DNA of 64,000 nucleotides, from assembly GCF_002934325.1 (NCBI RefSeq), contig NZ_PTIV01000005.1, positions 1-64,000 on the forward strand, written 5' to 3'. Position 1 is the stretch's first letter. Each line of letters opens with the position of its first letter. This stretch comes from Marinobacter persicus (lineage in GTDB: Bacteria; Pseudomonadota; Gammaproteobacteria; Pseudomonadales; Oleiphilaceae). Below the pieces are notes generated by a model. That model was not told the origin of the DNA and ran no database searches. It saw only the letters and a program-made list of their open reading frames with translations. The position numbers were made by a program, and so were the translations under genes. Positions 58,856 to 64,000 of this stretch are shown here, piece after piece.

Positions 58856-60112
58856 ATGGATGTTGCAGCCTATATGGCAGAGCTGGGTCAACAGGCCCGA
58901 GCCGCCGCACGAGAAGTCGCCCGTTCCGCCACCGCTGTGCGCAATCAGGCCCTGCTGGCCACCGCGCGAGCGCTGGACGCGGCTCGGGAAGAACTGGCCC
59001 AGGCCAATGCCAAAGACCTGGAGGCCGGTCGTGCCAATGGCCTGGATGCGGCGATGCTGGATCGCCTGGAGCTGACGCCGGCGCGCATCGACACCATGAT
59101 TGAAGGCTTGCGCCAGGTGGCCACCTTACCCGACCCGGTGGGTGAAATCAGCGATATGACCTATCGCCCCTCGGGCATCCAGGTGGGCAAAATGCGTGTG
59201 CCCCTGGGGGTCATCGGCATTATTTATGAGTCCCGTCCGAACGTGACGGTGGAGGCCGCAAGCCTCTGCCTGAAGTCCGGCAATGCCACCATCCTGCGCG
59301 GGGGCTCTGAAGCCATTAACTCCAATCAGGCGATCGCCCAGTGCCTGATGCGGGGCCTGACGGAAGCCGGCCTGCCGGAAACGGCGGTTCAGGTGGTTAA
59401 AACCACGGACCGGGCGGCCGTGGGTGAACTGATCACCATGCCCCAGTACGTGGACGTCATTGTGCCGCGCGGTGGCAAGGGCCTGATCGAGCGCATCAGT
59501 CGTGACGCCCGTGTACCGGTGATCAAGCACCTGGATGGCGTCTGCCATGTCTACATCGACAGCCATGCGGATCCGGAGAAGGCCCTGAGGGTGGCGGTGA
59601 ACTCCAAGACCCAGCGCTACGGCACCTGTAACACCATGGAAACCCTGTTGGTGGACGGTGAAATTGCCGACGACATCCTGCCATTACTGGCCGAACAGTT
59701 CGCTGCCAAAGGGGTGGAGTTGCGCGGCTGCGAGCGGACCCGCGCGGTGTTGGATACCATCACCGAGGCCACCGAAGAGGACTGGCACGAAGAATACCTG
59801 GCGCCAATCCTGGCGATCCGGGTCGTCGATGGTCTGGATGCGGCGATTGATCATATCAACCGCTACAGCTCCCAGCATACCGACAGCATCATTACCGAGA
59901 ACTACACTCGGGCGCGCCGGTTCCTGATGGAAGTGGACTCCAGTTCGGTCATGGTTAACGCTTCCACCCGTTTTGCCGATGGCTTTGAGTATGGCCTGGG
60001 TGCCGAAATCGGCATTTCCACCGACAAAATCCATGCCCGGGGACCGGTCGGGCTTGAGGGCCTGACGTCCCAGAAATACCTGATCTTTGGCGACGGCCAC
60101 ATCCGGACCTGA
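58856..60112 (+). CDS. proA: Gamma-glutamyl phosphate reductase
   Basis: A 418-residue enzyme (E. coli 417) that reduces glutamyl phosphate to the semialdehyde for proline. The catalytic Cys is in [34 protein letters not shown] and the C-terminal [15 protein letters not shown] are typical. ATG 58856 is supported by AAGGG 7 bases upstream. proB is not adjacent; nadD follows instead. Confidence 0.97.
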   Translation: MDVAAYMAELGQQARAAAREVARSATAVRNQALLATARALDAAREELAQANAKDLEAGRANGLDAAMLDRLELTPARIDTMIEGLRQVATLPDPVGEISDMTYRPSGIQVGKMRVPLGVIGIIYESRPNVTVEAASLCLKSGNATILRGGSEAINSNQAIAQCLMRGLTEAGLPETAVQVVKTTDRAAVGELITMPQYVDVIVPRGGKGLIERISRDARVPVIKHLDGVCHVYIDSHADPEKALRVAVNSKTQRYGTCNTMETLLVDGEIADDILPLLAEQFAAKGVELRGCERTRAVLDTITEATEEDWHEEYLAPILAIRVVDGLDAAIDHINRYSSQHTDSIITENYTRARRFLMEVDSSSVMVNASTRFADGFEYGLGAEIGISTDKIHARGPVGLEGLTSQKYLIFGDGHIRT

Positions 60113-60116
60113 TTGC

Positions 60117-60767
60117 ATGCACGTTATCTACGGCGGAACGTTTGATCCGATCCATCATGGTCACCTGCGCCTGGCGCTGGAAGTCTGCGATGCCCTGTCT
60201 GTGGCAACGATTGACCTGGTGCCATGCCATATTCCACCGCATCGCGGGGATACCGGTGCGGACTCACAACAGCGCCTGGATCTGTTGCAGTTGGCCATCG
60301 CTGGCGAACCGGCCCTGCGGGTGGATGACCGGGAGTTGCGCCGTGCCGGCGCTTCCTATACCGCCGACACCCTGCGCCAGCTCCGTGAAGAGCTGGGGCC
60401 GGATGAACCCCTGGCCATGGTGGTGGGCACCGATGCCTTCGCGGCGTTTGACCGCTGGCGGGAATGGCAGGCCATTCCCGAGCTGGCTCACATTGTGGTG
60501 GTTCGTCGATCAGGAGCGGACCTGCCGTCCGGCAGCGAAGCGCAGAAACTGGTGAAAAGCCGGCGGGCCGACGATCATCAGGCCTTGCACGAACAACCCT
60601 GTGGCCTGGTGCTGGAACTGGACCCGCCGCTGCTCGACATATCGGCCACCGGTATTCGCCAGCGTATCGCCGATGGTCGTTCACCACGGTATCTCACCCC
60701 CGATTCGGTCTGGCACTCGATTCGCGCACAAGGGCTGTACGGTGTCTGCACCCGCAGCAAGGTTTAG
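60117..60767 (+). CDS. nadD: Nicotinate-nucleotide adenylyltransferase
   Basis: A 216-residue nucleotidyltransferase that makes NaAD from NaMN. The N-terminal YGGTFDPIHHGHLRLA holds the HxGH motif, and ISATGIRQRIADGRSPRYLTP is the ISSTxIR motif. It begins 4 bases after the proA stop. Its ribosome site is weak, so it may depend on translation of proA. Confidence 0.96.
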   Translation: MHVIYGGTFDPIHHGHLRLALEVCDALSVATIDLVPCHIPPHRGDTGADSQQRLDLLQLAIAGEPALRVDDRELRRAGASYTADTLRQLREELGPDEPLAMVVGTDAFAAFDRWREWQAIPELAHIVVVRRSGADLPSGSEAQKLVKSRRADDHQALHEQPCGLVLELDPPLLDISATGIRQRIADGRSPRYLTPDSVWHSIRAQGLYGVCTRSKV

Positions 60768-60776
60768 TGATACAAT
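60768..60776 (+). promoter_or_regulatory. Candidate rsfS promoter (extended -10)
   Basis: TG-A-TACAAT directly after the nadD stop, 60 bases upstream of rsfS. There is no -35 match. It would allow rsfS-rlmH-mrdA-rodA to be transcribed apart from proA-nadD. Confidence 0.38.
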
Positions 60777-60836
60777 TGCGCCGAATCTAATAGATCGGGC
60801 GGCCATCCTGGCCAGCGCCCGCACGACAGGGTAATT

Positions 60837-61184
60837 ATGCAGGCAGAACAGTTGAAAGATCTGGTGGTCAATGCGCTTGAAGACATCAAGGCGCAGGACG
60901 TCAGTGTTGTTGATGTTCGGGACCGCACCAGCGTCACCGATTTCATGGTTATTGCATCGGGTACTTCCAGTCAGCATGTCAGGGCTCTTGCCGATTCCGT
61001 GGTGACAGACGCCCGGGAAGAAGGCGTGAAAGCCAGCAATGTGGAAGGTGGCGGCAGCGACTGGATTCTTGTGGACCTTGGTGATGTGGTGGTCCATGTC
61101 ATGATGCCTGCCACCCGGGAGTTCTACGACCTCGAACGCTTCTGGCGTGATGCCCCCCATGTGGGTGCCGCCGGCAGCGAATAA
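60837..61184 (+). CDS. rsfS: Ribosome silencing factor
   Basis: A 115-residue protein that binds L14 and keeps 50S subunits from joining 30S when nutrients are short. It has the family blocks [38 protein letters not shown], and [29 protein letters not shown]. It is two bases upstream of rlmH, which it usually accompanies. Confidence 0.96.
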   Translation: MQAEQLKDLVVNALEDIKAQDVSVVDVRDRTSVTDFMVIASGTSSQHVRALADSVVTDAREEGVKASNVEGGGSDWILVDLGDVVVHVMMPATREFYDLERFWRDAPHVGAAGSE

Positions 61185-61186
61185 TT

Positions 61187-61657
61187 ATGCGCCTGCGTCT
61201 GATCTGTGTCGGGCAGAAAATGCCTGATTGGGTCACCAGGGGATACAATGATTACGCGCGTCGGATGCCGCCGGAATTGTCCCTGGAGTTGACCGAAATC
61301 CCCATGGCTCATCGCGGCAAGAACCCGGATATTCCCCGGCTGATGCAGCGAGAGAGCGACGCGATCCTGGCCGCCGTTGGCCAGCGTGATCGCGTGGTTG
61401 CCCTGGAAGTGGGAGGGCGCCCATGGTCCACGGAAAAACTGGCCAGCCAATTGGAGAACTGGCAACTGGACGGGCAGGATGTCAGCTTTCTGGTTGGTGG
61501 GCCGGACGGACTGGCAGAGGCCTGTCGGCAGAGAGCGGATCAGCAGTGGTCTCTGTCGCCCCTGACACTTCCCCATCCCCTCGTGCGCATCCTGCTCGCT
61601 GAGCAGCTTTACCGCGCCTGGTCCATCACCCGCAATCACCCTTACCACCGGGCCTAG
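61187..61657 (+). CDS. rlmH: 23S rRNA (pseudouridine1915-N3)-methyltransferase
   Basis: A 156-residue SPOUT methyltransferase of 70S ribosomes. It matches E. coli RlmH through [10 protein letters not shown]-like sequence at residues 21-28, the knot [17 protein letters not shown] and the C-terminal [24 protein letters not shown]. It lies between rsfS and mrdA, as in E. coli. Confidence 0.97.
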   Translation: MRLRLICVGQKMPDWVTRGYNDYARRMPPELSLELTEIPMAHRGKNPDIPRLMQRESDAILAAVGQRDRVVALEVGGRPWSTEKLASQLENWQLDGQDVSFLVGGPDGLAEACRQRADQQWSLSPLTLPHPLVRILLAEQLYRAWSITRNHPYHRA

Positions 61658-61665
61658 GAGCGTTT

Positions 61666-63555
61666 ATGGCGTGGGGTGAGTTCAAGGACACGGCGGGCGA
61701 GCGTCGGCTGTTCCAGCGTCGGGCGCTGGTGATGCTGGTCTTGGTGCTGCTGGTGCTTGGCGGCTTGCTGGGCCGCATGTACCAGCTGCAGGTGGTCGAG
61801 CATGATGTCTACGCCACGCTTTCAGACAAGAACCGGATTCAGGTGCAATCCGTACCGCCGCCCCGGGGGCTAATCTACGACCGCAATAACGTACTGCTGG
61901 CCGAGAACCGACCGGTGTTCAGCATCACCGTTGTGCCTGAACGGGTGGACGACATGGAGGCCACGCTGGCAGGTCTGCAGGACATGGTGACCATTTCCGA
62001 GGATGATCTGAAGCGTTTCCGACGCCGCCTGGGAGAATATCGGCGCCCCTACGAGGCTATTCCCCTGCGTTACAACCTGAGCGAGGAAGAGATTGCCAAG
62101 GTCTCTGTGCGCCGACATGAATTCCCCGGTGTGGAAGTGGAAGCCGAACTGGTTCGACACTATCCCTACAGTGAGTTGACCGCCCATGTCCTGGGCTATG
62201 TCGGGCGCATCAACCGGGAAGAGCTGCAGCGCATTGATTCGGTCAACTACGCGGGCACCAACTACATCGGAAAATCGGGCATCGAGCGTTTTTACGAAGA
62301 TGTCCTGCACGGCAAGGTGGGTTACCAGCACGTTGAGACGAACGCCCGTGGCCGAATCCTGCGGGTGCTGGAACGGGAAAATCCGGCACCAGGTGAAGAT
62401 CTCCAGTTGCATCTTGACCTGCGGCTTCAGCGCAAAGCTCATGAGTTGCTCAAAGGGCAGCGGGGCACGATCATTGCCATTGAACCGTCGACTGGCGGCA
62501 TCCTTGCACTGGCCAGCGTACCCTCGTTCGACGCCAACCAGTTTGTCACCGGGATTGACGCCAAAGCTTATCGTGAGCTCAGTACCAGTATCGACAAGCC
62601 GCTGTTTAACCGGGCCTTGCGTGGCCAATACCCGCCGGGCTCAACGATCAAGCCGATGATGGCTGTGGCAGCGCTGGACAGCGGTGCGACCACTCGGGAC
62701 AGGAAAATCTATGACCCTGGCTATTATCAGCTCAATGATAACGGTCGTCGTTGGCGGGACTGGAAGCGCACTGGTCACGGCTGGGTCGACCTGGTCGAGG
62801 CGGTGGCCGAGTCCTGCGACGTCTACTTTTATGAGATGGGGGTGGATATGGGCATCGACACCATGCATCACTATCTGTCGGCGTTCGGTTTTGGCGAAGA
62901 CGCCACTCTGGATGTGGCTGGCGCACTCGAGGGGATTCTGCCGTCACGGGAATGGAAGCGCGCCCACCGGGACCAGCCCTGGTACCCGGGGGACTCGGTC
63001 AACATGAGTATTGGTCAGGGCTTTTTCCTGGCGACGCCGCTTCAGCTAGCCACTGCGACGGCGCTCATTGCCAATCGAGGAGAATGGGTGGAGCCACGGT
63101 TGCTTAAGGACATCCCGGGGGACCGCCCGGTTGAGGAGTTTCTTCCCGAACGCACCCACAAGCCGCTTGAGCTGAAGAACCCGGATGACTGGGAGTACGT
63201 GGTTGATGCCATGGAAGAGGTGATGCATGGTCGTCGTGGTACAGCGCGTCGCGCCAGTGTCGGGGCCGATTACCGGATGGCGGGTAAAACGGGTACCGCC
63301 CAGGTGTTCAGTCTCGAAGGGGCGGAGTATGAGGCTGAAGATGTCCGCGAGCGTTTGCGCGACCACGCCCTCTTTGTGGGATTTGCCCCGGCTACGGATC
63401 CCAAGATTGCTGTCGCGGTGATTGTGGAGAATGGCGGTGGCGGCAGCGCCGTAGCAGCGCCAGTCGCCAGGGAGCTGTTTGATGCCTGGCTGGAAGAGCT
63501 CCCGGCGGAGGATCGGGCGGCAGCTGAAGCGGCCGATGCCGGGGAGGAGCGTTGA
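61666..63555 (+). CDS. mrdA: Penicillin-binding protein 2 (peptidoglycan transpeptidase)
   Basis: A 629-residue class B PBP for cell elongation. One N-terminal membrane helix (about 22-42) leads to a dimerisation domain (PPRGLIYDRNNVLLAENRP) and the transpeptidase with STIK (326-329), SCD (ESCDVYFYEMG) and KTGT (541-544). SxD is normal for PBP2. It ends overlapping rodA. Confidence 0.97.
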   Translation: MAWGEFKDTAGERRLFQRRALVMLVLVLLVLGGLLGRMYQLQVVEHDVYATLSDKNRIQVQSVPPPRGLIYDRNNVLLAENRPVFSITVVPERVDDMEATLAGLQDMVTISEDDLKRFRRRLGEYRRPYEAIPLRYNLSEEEIAKVSVRRHEFPGVEVEAELVRHYPYSELTAHVLGYVGRINREELQRIDSVNYAGTNYIGKSGIERFYEDVLHGKVGYQHVETNARGRILRVLERENPAPGEDLQLHLDLRLQRKAHELLKGQRGTIIAIEPSTGGILALASVPSFDANQFVTGIDAKAYRELSTSIDKPLFNRALRGQYPPGSTIKPMMAVAALDSGATTRDRKIYDPGYYQLNDNGRRWRDWKRTGHGWVDLVEAVAESCDVYFYEMGVDMGIDTMHHYLSAFGFGEDATLDVAGALEGILPSREWKRAHRDQPWYPGDSVNMSIGQGFFLATPLQLATATALIANRGEWVEPRLLKDIPGDRPVEEFLPERTHKPLELKNPDDWEYVVDAMEEVMHGRRGTARRASVGADYRMAGKTGTAQVFSLEGAEYEAEDVRERLRDHALFVGFAPATDPKIAVAVIVENGGGGSAVAAPVARELFDAWLEELPAEDRAAAEAADAGEER

Positions 63556-64000
63556 TGCTGGGAGTCAAAGAAGGCGGTGAAGACCTGATCCGCAAACGCA
63601 GCATCTGGACCATGCTGCACATCGATCCTTTGTTGTTCCTGCTGTTGATAGTGCTGATGGCCGGTGGGCTGTTCATTCTCTATAGCGGCGCGGACCGTAA
63701 CCTGATGGTGGTGAAGGCCCAGGCCATCCGGTTTGGCATTGGCCTTGGGGTGATGCTTTTCCTGGCGCAGCTTGATCCTGCGGTGTTCCGCCGCTGGGCA
63801 CCCTGGTTGTACCTGGCTGGCCTGGCTGGCCTGGTGGCGGTCCTGCTGGTGGGGATTGGCGCCAAGGGGGCCCAGCGCTGGCTGTCCCTTCCCGGCCTAC
63901 CCCGGTTTCAGCCCTCCGAGGGCATGAAGATGGTCGTGCCCATGGCCACGGCCTGGTACCTTTCCCGTTACTATCTGCCGCCGACCTTCTCCAGGGTTAT
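63555..64000 (+). CDS. rodA: Rod shape-determining protein RodA (partial, 5' end)
   Basis: The first 148 codons of a SEDS-family glycosyltransferase that works with PBP2. The reading frame begins at ATG 63555 inside the mrdA stop and runs off the right edge. It includes two or three membrane helices, LYSGADRNLMVVKAQAIRF and RWLSLPGLPRFQPSE. After QPSE the residue is Gly where many homologues have a hydrophobic residue. Confidence 0.92.
   Translation, partial: MLGVKEGGEDLIRKRSIWTMLHIDPLLFLLLIVLMAGGLFILYSGADRNLMVVKAQAIRFGIGLGVMLFLAQLDPAVFRRWAPWLYLAGLAGLVAVLLVGIGAKGAQRWLSLPGLPRFQPSEGMKMVVPMATAWYLSRYYLPPTFSRV

Overview
The window is about 64 kb of core chromosome from a GC-rich gammaproteobacterium, most likely Marinobacter or a close relative. 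The assignment rests on protein-level resemblance and gene order, not on a search. The order lpxC-dciA-M23 peptidase-secA-argJ-mutT is Pseudomonas-like. There is a cytochrome bc1 operon next to sspAB, and the full dcw (division and cell wall) cluster is present. I found no phage, transposase, CRISPR array, toxin-antitoxin pair or recognisable defence system. Base and codon use look uniform by eye.

Layout. 1-316: 3' end of a 23S rRNA gene, a 5S rRNA gene and the rrn terminator. 399-5686: leuA, a probable cryptic holD (DNA polymerase III psi), rimI, prfC and a TatD/YjjV hydrolase. 5715-6772: rplM-rpsI with promoter, leader hairpin and terminator. 6959-10771: petABC (cytochrome bc1) and sspA-sspB. 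10772-14626: diaA, yraN and lpoA on the minus strand, divergent from rsmI. 14667-15014: rnpB (RNase P RNA). 15186-33339: an uninterrupted dcw cluster, mraZ-rsmH-ftsL-ftsI-murE-murF-mraY-murD-ftsW-murG-murC-ddl-ftsQ-ftsA-ftsZ-lpxC, headed by a clear promoter and four GTGG boxes at exact 10-bp spacing that look like the MraZ operator. 33351-40654: dciA (minus), an M23 peptidase, secA, argJ, a Nudix-ThiE fusion and ribA. 40689-40794: a perfect 26-bp inverted repeat enclosing two smaller hairpins. 40808-44767: dxs, ispA, xseB and an NRDE protein (minus). 44870-47841: a TauE-type permease, lgt, thyA and folA. 47867-50208: a DEAD-box helicase, a tiny Cys-rich protein and an unknown protein (minus). 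50344-55400: an AI-2E-type permease, ilvD (minus), a cNMP-HDOD protein and a Lon-N-domain protein. 55414-58711: a three-gene minus-strand operon of two membrane proteins with degenerate GGDEF domains and a DedA-PAP2 fusion. 58856-64000: proA, nadD, rsfS, rlmH, mrdA and the start of rodA.

Most of the window serves growth functions. These are envelope synthesis (dcw, lpoA, mrdA-rodA, lgt, lpxC), translation and its quality control (rRNA, rplM, rpsI, prfC, rsmI, rsfS, rlmH, rnpB), replication (holD, diaA, dciA), respiration (petABC) and biosynthesis (leuA, ilvD, argJ, proA, ribA, dxs, ispA, thyA, folA, nadD).

I do not see a complete new system. The items most worth a second look are the nested palindrome at 40.7 kb, the degenerate GGDEF / DedA-PAP2 operon at 55.4-58.7 kb, the small Cys-rich gene at 49.5 kb with inverted repeats at both ends, the divergent holD, and the regular MraZ operator.
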